Shown: piece after piece, positions 26,260 through 35,440 of the stretch
Numbering within the stretch: position 1 is the stretch's first letter
How the letters are laid out: every line of letters starts with the position of its first letter
DNA from: Longimicrobiales bacterium
Lineage (GTDB): Bacteria > Gemmatimonadota > Gemmatimonadetes > Longimicrobiales > Gaopeijiaceae
Length of the DNA: 64,000 bases
Reading direction: 5' to 3'
Assembly: GCA_951828585.1 (NCBI GenBank)
Contig: OX639991.1
Span: forward strand, 3,950,001 to 4,014,000
Notes under the pieces: generated by a model
Databases searched by the model: none
What the model was told of the DNA's origin: nothing
What the model saw: the letters and a program-made list of their open reading frames with translations, nothing else
Program-made: the position numbers and the translations under genes

Positions 26260-27539
26260 CCCTCGAAGAATCCGCCGTCGAACCAGTCGAGGAGGAGATA
26301 GGCCAGAAGGCGCAACGGAGGACGTTCGCCGGCTTCCGCGCCGGTCGGGATCAGGAGCCCGACGTTGGCCAGAACGTGTTGGCGGGTGTTGAGGGAGAAC
26401 TGGACCTGGGGCACCAGGTCGATGCGCGTCCCGCCCCCCCCTTCAAGGTCGCGTTTGGCCTGCACTTCCAGCATGGGCGACCACGCGCGCCCCCACTTCC
26501 CCTCCGTCCACGTTCTGCCCACCAGAATGCGCCCGAACCCCTCGCTGGCCGCACCGTCGTACAGGGGCACGGCCGCGCCGGCCTGGGCCTGCAGGAAGGC
26601 GTCGGAGGGCAGGATCTGGCCGAGCGAGAGGAAAGCCTCGACCTCGGTTCCCGGGGCACCCAACCCGGCATCTTGGTCGCCCGTGGGGAGAATGACCTCG
26701 CCCATCAGGGAGACGATCGTGCCCGCGCCGAGGTCGTGGTACAGTGAGTGCTTGACTGCAAGCACCAGGTCGCCGATCCCGTGGCTGGCCCCCTCGGTCG
26801 AGTGCGCGTCGTCGTGATCGTCGTGGTTGTCCTCGTCGCCGCCCCCCCTACGCCAGCCGTACGGGATCACCACTTCGATCTGGCTGCGCGGCCCGAAGCG
26901 CTGCTCGTAGACGTACGCCCCCATCGCGCTGCCTTCGCTCTCGAGGTCCACCCCCACCTCCACCACCCATTCGTCCTCGGGGTAGGCCTTCTCGGTGAGC
27001 AGGGCGCGGGGAAGGTTCAGTTCCCCTCTCGGCCAGTTCTGGTCGGTGCAAAGCGTGCGGATGTATCCCATCACCCGCCCGAGCTGCTCCTCGGTGAGCG
27101 CGCCGCGGAAGGCGGGCATCATTTCGCTGAAACCGCGCACCGGGCCGCCCTCGTGCGCCACCGCGATCCAGTCGGCGTCGGGCTCGCGCGCTGCGAAATC
27201 GCAGTCGGAGAAGTCGGGAAGCTCCTCCTCGAAGGCGACCAGGGAGGGGGCGAGGCCGGTCCCGTCGAGCCCGTGGCAGTTCGCGCACGACGCCGCGTAG
27301 ATCGCCTCGCCGTCTGCGTCTGCCAACTCGGCTCCGACACTGCCTGGCTGGAGCTGGGCGGTCAGGGGGGTTGCGAGCGTGAGGACCCACAGTGGCAGCG
27401 CGCTTGCAATCCATCGGCGGCACCGACGGCGTGGGGCGGAGTCGCGGGAGCGGGCTACGTAGGGGACGAGAGCAGGCACTCGAACCTCGGCAAGTGTGAC
27501 GCTCGGCTTCCGAGCGCGGAGCGGACCATGGGGACGCAA
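26253..27539 (-). CDS. Cytochrome c fused to a probable outer-membrane barrel
   Basis: 428 residues; the real start may be 15-20 codons in. An arginine-rich leader and hydrophobic stretch (WIASALPLWVLTLATPLTAQ) form a signal peptide. A mono-haem domain follows with CANCH (about residue 92) and a distal Met region (FSEMMPAFRGAL). The last 270 residues alternate polar and hydrophobic residues in strands ending in aromatic residues, finishing FDGGFFEGW with a C-terminal Trp, as in outer-membrane barrels. A His/Asp-rich loop (GGGDEDNHDDHDDAHS) lies between strands. The barrel call is inference. It is coupled to the pentaheme gene and may pass electrons across the outer membrane. Confidence 0.7.
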   Translation of the reverse strand: MRPHGPLRARKPSVTLAEVRVPALVPYVARSRDSAPRRRCRRWIASALPLWVLTLATPLTAQLQPGSVGAELADADGEAIYAASCANCHGLDGTGLAPSLVAFEEELPDFSDCDFAAREPDADWIAVAHEGGPVRGFSEMMPAFRGALTEEQLGRVMGYIRTLCTDQNWPRGELNLPRALLTEKAYPEDEWVVEVGVDLESEGSAMGAYVYEQRFGPRSQIEVVIPYGWRRGGGDEDNHDDHDDAHSTEGASHGIGDLVLAVKHSLYHDLGAGTIVSLMGEVILPTGDQDAGLGAPGTEVEAFLSLGQILPSDAFLQAQAGAAVPLYDGAASEGFGRILVGRTWTEGKWGRAWSPMLEVQAKRDLEGGGGTRIDLVPQVQFSLNTRQHVLANVGLLIPTGAEAGERPPLRLLAYLLLDWFDGGFFEGW

Positions 27540-27669
27540 ACAAACCTAAGGAGCGAAGAGGCCGCCCGCATCACCCGGGCAGGAATTCCAACCCGCGGCA
27601 CGACATCGTCGCCGAAGTAGCTGCGGGAGTTGGTCCCAGCCGTCGGGGTCCTCGGACCGCGAAGACCAC

Positions 27670-29205
27670 CTACCCCGTCCGATACCTCTCGGTCACATCC
27701 TCCCCCGCCCACCCAGACAGCAGCCGGTATTCGTCCGGCCGCAGGAGCGGGTCGTCGCGCAGGTCCAGGCGCAGGCGCGTCCGCTGCGAGAGCTTCCTGA
27801 CAAACCGGGGCTCGAACTCCATGATCTGCAGGGCCACCTGCGGATGCACGCGGATGAGGATCTGGCGTTCACTCGAATCAAGCGCGGCCCTGCTGACCGA
27901 CCGCTCGATTTCGCGAACCAGGGTGGGGGCCGTCCAGATATGGCCGCTGCCCTCGCAGATCGTACAAGGCTGGGTTAGCGATTGCAGTATGGACGGGCGC
28001 ACCCGCTGCCGCGTCATCTCGATCAGACCCAGCTCCGACACTTCCCAGGTACGGGTCCGGGCCCGGTCGCGCCCCAGGTGGGTCCTCATTTCGTGCAGGA
28101 CCCGGTTGCGGTTCTCCTGGGACTCCATGTCGATGAAATCGATCACGATGATTCCCCCGATGTCGCGCAGCCGCAGTTGCGTCGCGATCTCGCGGGCCGC
28201 GTCCAGATTGGTCTTGAGGATGGTGTGCTCGGGGTCCTTTTTCCTCCCCGTGAAACGACCGGTGTTGACGTCCACAGAGACGAGGGCCTCGGTTGGCTCG
28301 ATGATCACGTGGCCACCCGACGGCAACTCGACCCTGCGCCGGAAGGAGCGCTGAATCTCCTTCGCGATGCCCGCGTGATCGAAGAGGTGTTCGCGCTTCT
28401 CGTAATAATGGATCCGGTCCAGGAGTTCCGGATCGAAGGCGCGCACGTACGCCACGATCTGCTCATGGACCTCGCGATTGTCGATGGTGACGGCGTCGAA
28501 GCGGTTGGTAAAAAGATCCCGGATCACCCCCGAGATGAGCTTCGCCTCCGCATGGATGAGGGACGGGGGATCGGACTTGCGGGCCCTGGCCTTGATCGAC
28601 TGCCACTGCCGGCGCAGCTGGGAGTACTCCTTCTCCAGCTTCTGCTGCGTCAACTCCTCGCCGGCGGTGCGGACAATCACACCCCCCGGACCCCCCTCCA
28701 CCACATTCCTGGCCATGGCGCGCAAACGCGAGCGTTCACGGCGGTGGTCGATCTTGCGGCTGACGCCCACCTGGTCCGAGTCCGGGATGTAGACCAGGAA
28801 CCGGCCCGGCAGCGAAATCTGCGCGGTGGCGCGCGGCCCCTTCGTGGAGATCGCCTCCTTCGTCACCTTGACCAGGATCTTCTGGCCCCTGTTGATCACC
28901 TCCTGGATGGGCCTTGTGTTGCGATCCCTCCCATGGCGCGACTGTCCCCGCCGACCCTTTCCGTCGCCGTCTTCCTGGTCACGTGCCACGTCCGACGCGT
29001 GAAGGAACGCCGCCTTCTCCTCGCCGATGTCTACAAACGCCGCCTGGATGCCGGGCAGGACCGCCTCCACGCGGCCCAAGAAAATATCACCGACCAGGCG
29101 GTCCTGATCGGGCCGGTCGAACATGAGTTCGGCGAGGCGGCCGTCTTCCTTGAGTGCGACCCAGGACTCTTCGTCCGAGGCGCTGATGAGAATTTCTCTC
29201 TTCAA
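27670..29205 (-). CDS. rng: Ribonuclease G/E family endoribonuclease
   Basis: Processes rRNA and degrades mRNA at single-stranded sites. I start at the TTG at 29205 (LKREILISASDEESW) because GGAGAAAGC precedes it; the frame itself opens at 29319. An S1 domain (DIFLGRVEAVLPGIQAAFVDIGEEKAAFLH) carries a basic insert. The RNase H-like and catalytic domain follow with SVDVNTGRFTGRK and IVIDFIDMESQENR (metal-binding Asp residues). The zinc-link CTICEGSGH is present. At 511 residues it is the short RNase G type, without the degradosome tail. Confidence 0.92.
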   Translation of the reverse strand: MKREILISASDEESWVALKEDGRLAELMFDRPDQDRLVGDIFLGRVEAVLPGIQAAFVDIGEEKAAFLHASDVARDQEDGDGKGRRGQSRHGRDRNTRPIQEVINRGQKILVKVTKEAISTKGPRATAQISLPGRFLVYIPDSDQVGVSRKIDHRRERSRLRAMARNVVEGGPGGVIVRTAGEELTQQKLEKEYSQLRRQWQSIKARARKSDPPSLIHAEAKLISGVIRDLFTNRFDAVTIDNREVHEQIVAYVRAFDPELLDRIHYYEKREHLFDHAGIAKEIQRSFRRRVELPSGGHVIIEPTEALVSVDVNTGRFTGRKKDPEHTILKTNLDAAREIATQLRLRDIGGIIVIDFIDMESQENRNRVLHEMRTHLGRDRARTRTWEVSELGLIEMTRQRVRPSILQSLTQPCTICEGSGHIWTAPTLVREIERSVSRAALDSSERQILIRVHPQVALQIMEFEPRFVRKLSQRTRLRLDLRDDPLLRPDEYRLLSGWAGEDVTERYRTG

Positions 29206-29397
29206 TTGCTTTCTCCGATGGTCGAGTCCGGACCGGGCGGCCGTTGCCGAACCCGTCCTGGCCGCGTCCCCGTCCCAATTGGACGTGACACGCGAACCAG
29301 CCAGCGGGCTCCGGAACAACGGTGCCGGACGCCGGACTTCGAAATAGTGTGGCTCGGGTTGCCGGGAACACCCGTGCGGCCCATTGCGCAGGCCCTG

Positions 29398-30609
29398 TCA
29401 CGATTGCAGCTCCCTCAGCAGGTGCCGAGCGATTACGATTTTCTGGATTTCCTTCGTTCCCTCGCCGATCTCGCACGCCTTGGCGTCGCGCATCATGCGC
29501 TCGACCGGATGGTCGGAGGTGTACCCCGCTCCTCCCAGGAACTGAACCGCGGTGCGGGCGGCCTTCCCCGCCAGGCGGGCGGCGACGAGCTTCGCCATGG
29601 CCGCCTCCTTGGCAAAGGGCCGGCCGCTGTCCTTGAGCCAGGCCACATGGTACGTCAAATGCCGGGCTCCCTGCACCTCGGCTGCCAGATCCGCGAGTCC
29701 GAATTGAATGTCCTGGAACTCCCAGACCGGGCGGTTGAACTGCCGTCTGCGGGCCGTGTAGTCGAGCGCGATGTCAAGGGCTCCCTGGGCGATGCCGAGG
29801 GAAAGTGCCGCGATACCGATTCTGCCGGCGTCGAGGATCTGCATGAAGTTGCGGAAACCCCGACCCTCGTCGCCGAGGCGCTGATTCGCGGGCACCCATG
29901 CGTCCTGGAAATGCAGTTCGCGGGTGTCCGAGGCGCGCCATCCGAGCTTGTCCTCGCGGGCCCCGGCCGTCACTCCGTCCGAATACGGCAGTGCGGGCCG
30001 GTGCCCGACTCCGGTCCGCGTGGCCTCCTCCCGGTCGACGGTCGGCTTGCAGATCACGAAGCTGGAAATGCCGCGATGCCCCGCACCCGGGTCGGTTACC
30101 GCCGTGACGACGAAGATCTCGCCCACCCCCGCGTGCGTGATGAAGATCTTGCTTCCTGCAATGCTGTACCCTCCGTCCGTCGCGACCGCCCTGGTGCGCG
30201 TCCCCGATGAATCCGAACCAGCCCCGGGCTCCGTCAGTCCGAAGCCGCCGAGCACCTGGCCCGACGCCAGCAGCGGTACGAAGCGTTCCCTCTGCTCTGC
30301 CGTTCCGAAGGCAAGGATCGGCGACATGGCAAGGGTAGTGTGGGCAGAAACCGTGATGGCGTGGCTGGCGTCGTGTTTCGCCAGCTCTTCGATCACGAGG
30401 ATGTAGCTGAGGTAGTCCCGGCCCATCCCGGACAGTTCGGCCGGTACCGGGACACCAAGCCACCCCCGTTCACCCATGGACTTGACGTTGTCCCAGGGGA
30501 AACGGCCCGTCTCGTCCAGTTCGCGGGCGACAGGAACGATTCTATCGAACGCGAACCGGCGGACATCGGCTTGCAAACTCAGATGGTCGGGGTCGAGATA
30601 TGGATCCAT
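29398..30609 (-). CDS. Acyl-CoA dehydrogenase
   Basis: FAD enzyme that inserts the alpha-beta double bond into acyl-CoA. 403 residues with the family order: N-terminal helical domain, the FAD and substrate motif FGLTEPGAGSDSSGTRTRA, the beta domain (YSIAGSKIFITHAGVG), and the C-terminal helical domain with LDYTARRRQFNRPVWEFQ, QFLGGAGYTSDHPVERMMRDAKACEIGEGTKEIQK. The glutamate in this last stretch lies where short-chain enzymes have their base. It probably works in the catabolic set downstream (enoyl-CoA hydratase, carboxyltransferase, AtuA) on branched-chain or terpenoid acyl-CoA. It is followed by rng at a distance of about 190 bases. Confidence 0.92.
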   Translation of the reverse strand: MDPYLDPDHLSLQADVRRFAFDRIVPVARELDETGRFPWDNVKSMGERGWLGVPVPAELSGMGRDYLSYILVIEELAKHDASHAITVSAHTTLAMSPILAFGTAEQRERFVPLLASGQVLGGFGLTEPGAGSDSSGTRTRAVATDGGYSIAGSKIFITHAGVGEIFVVTAVTDPGAGHRGISSFVICKPTVDREEATRTGVGHRPALPYSDGVTAGAREDKLGWRASDTRELHFQDAWVPANQRLGDEGRGFRNFMQILDAGRIGIAALSLGIAQGALDIALDYTARRRQFNRPVWEFQDIQFGLADLAAEVQGARHLTYHVAWLKDSGRPFAKEAAMAKLVAARLAGKAARTAVQFLGGAGYTSDHPVERMMRDAKACEIGEGTKEIQKIVIARHLLRELQS

Positions 30610-30634
30610 CGCGCGCGGGCGATTGGTTCTTGAT

Positions 30635-32170
30635 TCAGGCAGGCTGGTTCAGCGCGGCGGGACTCCGACGGCGCTCGCACCTGTCGCAGGAGCCGCATGA
30701 CCGGCGGCCGGGTACCTCTCCAAGGTAACGCAACAGGGCCATCCTGCGGCATCCCCGGCGGCCGCAGTACCGTTGCATGGCCCGGAGCCGCCCAACGGCC
30801 TGCCGGCGGGCGGCCACCAGCGGTCTCAGATCCGGCGCGCTTCCGGTGGGTGTGACCGGCGGTCCCGAGACGGCAGGCGGCTCCCCCTCCTCGCGGTCGG
30901 GCCAGTTGTCGATCCACTCGGACAGCGTGGGATCCACCCGGATCGCACCGGACCGCATCAGCCACTTCAGGTGGGGAACCTTGTCGGATCCCGGGCCCAG
31001 GAGTGCCGTCGGCGACACCACGGACCCGCGCGAGCACATGGACTCGATCCTTTGCAGCACCTTGAGCACGTCTCGCGGCCGGGGATAGGCCCGGTCAAGG
31101 AACGCCTCGGGAACCTTCCAGTCGTCGCGGTGGACGAAGCCGAGCGCCATCGACTGGGCTCCGTCGCGACCCGCCCGGCCCGCCTCCTGGTAGTAGCTCT
31201 CCAGGGAGCCCGGGAAGGCGTAGTGGAATACGGCCCACACGTCCCCGCGGTCGATGCCCATGCCGAAGGCGCACGTCGCCACAACCACATTGGACTCGCC
31301 GGACATGAACCGCTGCTGCACGGCCTGTCGTTCCTCGCTCGGGAGCGCGGCGTGATACGCGTCGCCGATTACGCCGAGGCTGGCAAGGGCCCGACGGACG
31401 GCGACTACCAGCCGGCGCGTGGGGGCGTACACGATGAGCGCCCGTTCGCGGCACTCGGGCGGAGCCCCGCGGACAAGGCGCACCATGGCGCGAATGCGGT
31501 CGGGGCCCGCGCGCGACCGCGCGACCAGCCAGCGGATGTTGGGGCGGTCGAAGGAGGTGACCACCCTGAACGGGTCCGTCATTCGCAGGACCTGCGTGAT
31601 GTCGTCCCGGACCGCGGGAGTAGCGGTGGCGGTCACGGCCAGCACCGGTGCCGCGATGATCGAACGGAGGCGGTGGATGCGCCGAAAGGCGGGCCGGAAC
31701 TCGTGTCCCCACTCGGAAATGCAGTGGGCTTCGTCGATGGTGATCAGCGACACCGGCGCCTTGCCCAGAAGGGTCCGCAACCTGGCGGCCTCCAGTCGCT
31801 CCGGCGAGCAGAAGAGCAGGTCGAGCGTACCGTCGGCGATGGCCGCCTCGGTGCGCTGTTGGGACTCCTTCGGGTCCTGCGAGGTGAGCGAGGAGGCGTG
31901 CAGCCCGAGCTTCCGGGCGCGGTCGACCTGGTCCTGCATGAGGGAGATGAGCGGGCTGACCACAATCACCAGGCCGTCCATCATGAAGGCGGGGATCTGG
32001 TAGCAGAGCGTCTTGCCGCCCCCCGTCGGAAGAACTCCGAGGGTGTCGTGTCCCGAAAGGACGCTGGTGATCAGGCGTTCCTGCCCGGGACGGAAGCCGT
32101 CGAAGCCGAACTTGTCGCGCAGGACGGCGCGTGCGGCGGGGTTGGGTGGGGATTCGTTCTCCGGTGACAC
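30635..32170 (-). CDS. recQ: RecQ-family ATP-dependent DNA helicase
   Basis: A 3'-5' helicase for recombination and stalled-fork processing. 511 residues: FGFDGFRPGQERLI (motif 0), PTGGGKTLCYQIPA (Walker A), SPLISLMQDQV, DEAHCISEWGHEFRPAFR (DEAH box), TATATPAVRDDI, RERALIVYAPTRR and the motif VI region QEAGRAGRDGAQS. The zinc-binding domain has four cysteines in YCGRRGCRR and SCGSCDRCE. There is no HRDC domain, so this is a short RecQ. The preceding gap contains a degenerate repeat copy and an AT-rich promoter-like stretch. Confidence 0.93.
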   Translation of the reverse strand: MSPENESPPNPAARAVLRDKFGFDGFRPGQERLITSVLSGHDTLGVLPTGGGKTLCYQIPAFMMDGLVIVVSPLISLMQDQVDRARKLGLHASSLTSQDPKESQQRTEAAIADGTLDLLFCSPERLEAARLRTLLGKAPVSLITIDEAHCISEWGHEFRPAFRRIHRLRSIIAAPVLAVTATATPAVRDDITQVLRMTDPFRVVTSFDRPNIRWLVARSRAGPDRIRAMVRLVRGAPPECRERALIVYAPTRRLVVAVRRALASLGVIGDAYHAALPSEERQAVQQRFMSGESNVVVATCAFGMGIDRGDVWAVFHYAFPGSLESYYQEAGRAGRDGAQSMALGFVHRDDWKVPEAFLDRAYPRPRDVLKVLQRIESMCSRGSVVSPTALLGPGSDKVPHLKWLMRSGAIRVDPTLSEWIDNWPDREEGEPPAVSGPPVTPTGSAPDLRPLVAARRQAVGRLRAMQRYCGRRGCRRMALLRYLGEVPGRRSCGSCDRCERRRSPAALNQPA

Positions 32171-32227
32171 ACCGGGAATGAGGGGGGGGTGGCCGGGCGG
32201 AAGAATGGTGGTTCGGGACAGAACAGC

Positions 32228-32373
32228 CGGTAGCCCGCGGACGACTCGTTATGTGATGTATACTACACTTCACATTAAGTAATCTACTCATTACATAATG
32301 AATGAAGTTAAGCGATCCCACGCGGATGCCTCGCCGCTGCAATGCCGCAGGGTTTCTGGTCCACCGGCTGCCA
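32228..32373 (+). repeat. Degenerate copy F of the dispersed repeat
   Basis: Contains an AT-rich block with GTATACT and TTAAGTAA (as in copy E) followed by a decayed right half: ACGCGGATGC, TCGCCGCT, AATGCCG and finally GGTCCACCGGCTGCCAG. A TIR-like TAGCCCGCGGACGA at about 32230 may be the other end. The hairpin half is missing, so this is an internally deleted remnant of a long-form copy. Confidence 0.6.
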
Positions 32374-32385
32374 GTTGCGAGAGGG

Positions 32386-32574
32386 TCAGTCTCGGGGGGG
32401 AAGGAATCGCAGGACCACCGCCACCGCCAGGACCGCGATGCCGACCCACACGAGCCACGACAGCGACATGGCCATTCCCGCGAATGCCGCGACCGCACCG
32501 GTCACGAAGAGGCGGACCTTCCAGGCCAGAAAGCGATCCTCTCCCTCCCTGCTCTTCCTTGATGGGCGAAACAT
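32386..32574 (-). CDS. Small membrane protein, unknown
   Basis: 62 residues: a charged N-terminus (MFRPSRKSREGEDRFLAWK), then two closely spaced hydrophobic helices (residues about 21-38 and 40-56) ending RFLPPRD. It lies 9 bases downstream of the enoyl-CoA hydratase on the same strand. No family is recognised. The regular hydrophobic pattern and tight spacing make it likely to be real. Confidence 0.55.
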   Translation of the reverse strand: MFRPSRKSREGEDRFLAWKVRLFVTGAVAAFAGMAMSLSWLVWVGIAVLAVAVVLRFLPPRD

Positions 32575-32583
32575 CTGTTCTCC

Positions 32584-33366
32584 TCAGTGCCCCTTCCGGT
32601 CAAGAAAGCGTTTGACGCCGTCCCTGCACTCCGTGGTCAGGCGGGCCATGGCGTTGATCTCCGCGCCCCTGGCGATGGCTTCCTCGAAGGCGACGCCATT
32701 GAGGCCATGGAAAAGGCGCTTGGCGAGCGTGATGGCGGTGGCCGGCCGACTGGCGAGCTCCCGGAGGTATTCGTCCGCGGCGGCTTCGAAGTTGTCTCCG
32801 GGAAGGACCCGGGTGGCGAGCCCGAGCGCGACCGCCTCGGCGGCGGCGATCCGGTGTCCCCGCATGACCAGCTCGAGGGCGGCCGCTTCGCCCACCTTGC
32901 GGCGGAGCGGCGCCATAACCAGCGCGGGCACAAAGCCGAGATGGACCTCCGGATACCCGAAGATCGCGCCTTCGTGGGCCAGCACGATGTCGCAGGCGCT
33001 GGCCAGACCGCACCCTCCGCCCAGCGCCCTCCCCCGGACGAGCGCGACTACGGGCCGGTCCATGCGGTGGATCCGGACGAAGACCTCGCCCAGACCGCGG
33101 GCGTCGGCGAGCCCGGCCTCCGGACCCTCCTGCTGAGACGTTGCAATCTCGGACAGGTCGGCGCCCGCACAGAAATCCGGTCCAGCACCCCGCAGGGCGA
33201 CCACACGCACCTCTGGGTCGGCGCCTGCCCGGGTCAGCCCTTCCGACAGTTCAGCCACCAGTCCCGACGACAGCGCGTTGCGTTTGTGGGGGCGGTTCAG
33301 GGTCAGCGTCGCAACCCCGCCGCGGGTCTCGCAACCGACGAGCGACTCCCGGCCCGGACCGCTCAT
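32584..33366 (-). CDS. Enoyl-CoA hydratase/isomerase family protein
   Basis: 260 residues of the crotonase fold. The oxyanion-hole regions are visible: LRGAGPDFCAGADLSEIA (first backbone NH donor) and ALVRGRALGGGCGLASACDI (second). Catalytic-glutamate regions: FGYPEVHLGFVPALV contains the first Glu position (PEV). It resembles methylglutaconyl-CoA hydratases of leucine or acyclic-terpene breakdown (LiuC/AtuE type), and its neighbours (AtuA proteins, carboxyltransferase) support that, but the substrate is inferred. Its start overlaps the stop of the AtuA C-terminal-domain gene (33363-33366). Confidence 0.88.
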   Translation of the reverse strand: MSGPGRESLVGCETRGGVATLTLNRPHKRNALSSGLVAELSEGLTRAGADPEVRVVALRGAGPDFCAGADLSEIATSQQEGPEAGLADARGLGEVFVRIHRMDRPVVALVRGRALGGGCGLASACDIVLAHEGAIFGYPEVHLGFVPALVMAPLRRKVGEAAALELVMRGHRIAAAEAVALGLATRVLPGDNFEAAADEYLRELASRPATAITLAKRLFHGLNGVAFEEAIARGAEINAMARLTTECRDGVKRFLDRKGH

Positions 33367-33746
33367 CGGGAGTCCCCCGCGCCACCGCCCGGATACCGCC
33401 CCCGGCCCCGCACCCGTTCGGCCACCTCGTCCGGCACCTCGATCTTCATGCGCAACAGCGCCGTGCTGAACACCTTGCCCTGCGCGTCGGTCATGAGCGA
33501 AACGGTCCCGCCGCCGTCGAGCGCACCGTGCAGCAGAAAGTTCACCGCGTGCAGGTTGTCGAGCTCGAAGCGTTCCACGGGACCCTTAACCAAACCTTTG
33601 AAGTGTTTCTTTACACGATCAGACGTAACCATTTTCAGAATAATAGGATAATCTTCCTCGTCATAGACCATCAAGCCCACGTTCGCGATGTCGCCCTTGT
33701 CCCCCGAGCGGGCGTGCGCCAGCTCGACCAGCCGTACTTCAGCCAT
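33363..33746 (-). CDS. AtuA C-terminal-domain-like protein
   Basis: 127 residues starting MAEVRLVELAHARSGDKGDIANVGLMVYD, the signature of the domain normally found at the end of AtuA (DUF1446) proteins. It continues with FELDNLHAVNFLLHGALDGGGTVSL. Here it is a separate protein, with the N-terminal AtuA protein encoded upstream. Repeat copy C sits between them. The two probably act together in acyclic terpene or branched-chain acid breakdown; the biochemical role of the family is unsettled. Confidence 0.82.
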   Translation of the reverse strand: MAEVRLVELAHARSGDKGDIANVGLMVYDEEDYPIILKMVTSDRVKKHFKGLVKGPVERFELDNLHAVNFLLHGALDGGGTVSLMTDAQGKVFSTALLRMKIEVPDEVAERVRGRGRYPGGGAGDSR

Positions 33747-33747
33747 T

Positions 33748-33921
33748 TAGCAGTCCGTGGACAAAGCCGCCCGAGCACCGAGAGCGGCGAGGCGCCGGGC
33801 TGGCAAGGCGCGACGAAAGGTGAATAGCAGCGCTATTCGCCCGAGGAGCAACGCAGAGCGAAGCGGTCCAGCGCGGATGCACCGCCCCTCGAATGCCGGG
33901 GGGGTTTGTCCGCGGGCTGCC
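33748..33921 (+). repeat. Dispersed structured repeat, short form, copy C
   Basis: 174 bp between the two AtuA genes. Ends are TAGCAGTCCGTGGACAAAG and TTTGTCCGCGGGCTGC. It has the hairpin GAATAGC-AGC-GCTATTC and no AT-rich block. The IS target at the left end is intact and unoccupied. Confidence 0.88.
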
Positions 33922-33997
33922 CGCACGCTCCCGGCCCCCGGGTACGCCGGATTCGGCACTGCCTCCACCCGTGGCCGCCCTGCCGATGACACCATCC

Positions 33998-35440
33998 TCA
34001 CACCTCCACCATGTCGACCGCCACCCCGGGCTCGACGGCCCGGCGGTCGATCAGCGCTGGCCAGTACGCCACGATCTCCTGGACCCGGGGACGCCCCCCG
34101 GCAAACCCGGTCACGGAGGGAGGGCCGGTCAGCACCAGCGGCGCCACCTCGCGGGTGAAGCGCTCAACCGGGGCCCGTTCCGTTCCCCGAACACCAACCC
34201 GCAGCTGCACTTCGGGAAGATCCGCCGGGGGATCGCCGGCCAGGTGTCCGTGGGTGGCGTCCCATCCCACCAGCTCCACGAGCACCCTTTCGAAGGTCAG
34301 CCCGAGCCGGTCCAGGCGTTCGCGCAGGATCCTCGCGGCCGCCCGGGCCTTGGCGACGGCATCGGGCCACGTGTATACGAGCGTGCCCACCGCTTTGTAC
34401 CCGGCCGAATAGGCCACCGAGACCTTCAGGAAAGGTGTCGGCGGTCCTCCCCGCACGCCGTGGACCCCAACCCGGTCCCGTCCCTCGTCCTCCAGCCGGA
34501 TCGTCGTGAAGTCCGCGACCACGTCGGGCGTGATGTAGGACGAAGGGTCGCCCATCTCGTAGAGGATCTGCTCCTTGACGGTGCGCAGGTTGACCGCACC
34601 ACCCGAGCCCCGGTGCTTGGTCACCACAAAGCTACCGTCGGGGCTCGCTTCGACGATCGGAAAGCCGACGCCGGCCAGGTCGGGAATGGACCACCACTCG
34701 GCCGAACAATTGCCGCCGCTGGCCTGCGCCCCGCACTCGTTGATGTGGCCCGCCACGACCCCGCTCGCCAGCAGATCCCAGGCGTCGCGGGGCCAGCCGA
34801 ACTCCCACGCCATCGGGCCGTAGGTGAGCGCGGTGTCCGTGGAGCGCCCCGTGACGACAACCGTGGCCCCACCGGCCAGCGCCGCGACAATGGGCCGCGC
34901 CCCCAGGTAGACGTTCGCGCTCCGCACCCGGTCCCGGATCCCGGCCAGGGGCCGCCCGGTCTCCATGTGGCCGAGGGAATGACCGCTGGCGAGCAGTTCG
35001 TCGAGCCGGTCCATGAGGTCGTCTCCGGTCACCACGCCGATCCGGGCGCGCCCCCCCGCCCCCGCCCGCCGTCCCGCTTCGGCCACGGCCGTGGCGCACT
35101 CCGCCGGGTTCACCCCGCCCGCGTTGGTCACGACCCTGATGCCGCGCTCGACGCACGCCGGGAAGATCCGCTCCATCAGGGGGACGAAGTCGCGTGCGTA
35201 TCCGGCGCGGGGGTCGCGCGCCCTCTGCTTCTGCATGATCGACATCGTCACCTCGGCCAGGTAGTCCAGCATGAGGTAGTCGATGTGGCCCCCGTTCACC
35301 TGCCGGACCGGTGCCTCCAGGTCATCGCCCCAGAAACCCTGGCCGCTGGCTACCCGAACCGGGCCCGGCGGGGAGCCGCGCCGGGACCGTGGTGCGTTCG
35401 ACGCGGCCGGGACCGCGCGGCGGCTGGTTGTGCGCGTCAC
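33998..35440 (-). CDS. AtuA-family (DUF1446) protein
   Basis: 480 residues; the first 25 are Arg/Ser-rich and may precede the true start. Core motifs of the family are VASGQGFWGDDLEAPVRQV, GHIDYLMLDYLAEVTMSI, RVVTNAGGVNPAECA, GAIVVTGRSTDTALTYGPMAWEFGW-like spacing and QASGGNCSAEWWSIPDL. AtuA is essential for citronellol/geraniol use in Pseudomonas, but its reaction is unknown. The stop is followed by repeat C and then the detached C-terminal-domain gene. Its start overlaps the carboxyltransferase stop (35437-35440). Confidence 0.85.
   Translation of the reverse strand: MTRTTSRRAVPAASNAPRSRRGSPPGPVRVASGQGFWGDDLEAPVRQVNGGHIDYLMLDYLAEVTMSIMQKQRARDPRAGYARDFVPLMERIFPACVERGIRVVTNAGGVNPAECATAVAEAGRRAGAGGRARIGVVTGDDLMDRLDELLASGHSLGHMETGRPLAGIRDRVRSANVYLGARPIVAALAGGATVVVTGRSTDTALTYGPMAWEFGWPRDAWDLLASGVVAGHINECGAQASGGNCSAEWWSIPDLAGVGFPIVEASPDGSFVVTKHRGSGGAVNLRTVKEQILYEMGDPSSYITPDVVADFTTIRLEDEGRDRVGVHGVRGGPPTPFLKVSVAYSAGYKAVGTLVYTWPDAVAKARAAARILRERLDRLGLTFERVLVELVGWDATHGHLAGDPPADLPEVQLRVGVRGTERAPVERFTREVAPLVLTGPPSVTGFAGGRPRVQEIVAYWPALIDRRAVEPGVAVDMVEV

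Noticed and set aside
27982-30210. 742-residue open frame on the plus strand
   Set aside because: Antisense to RNase G and acyl-CoA dehydrogenase genes, with shadow-type composition.
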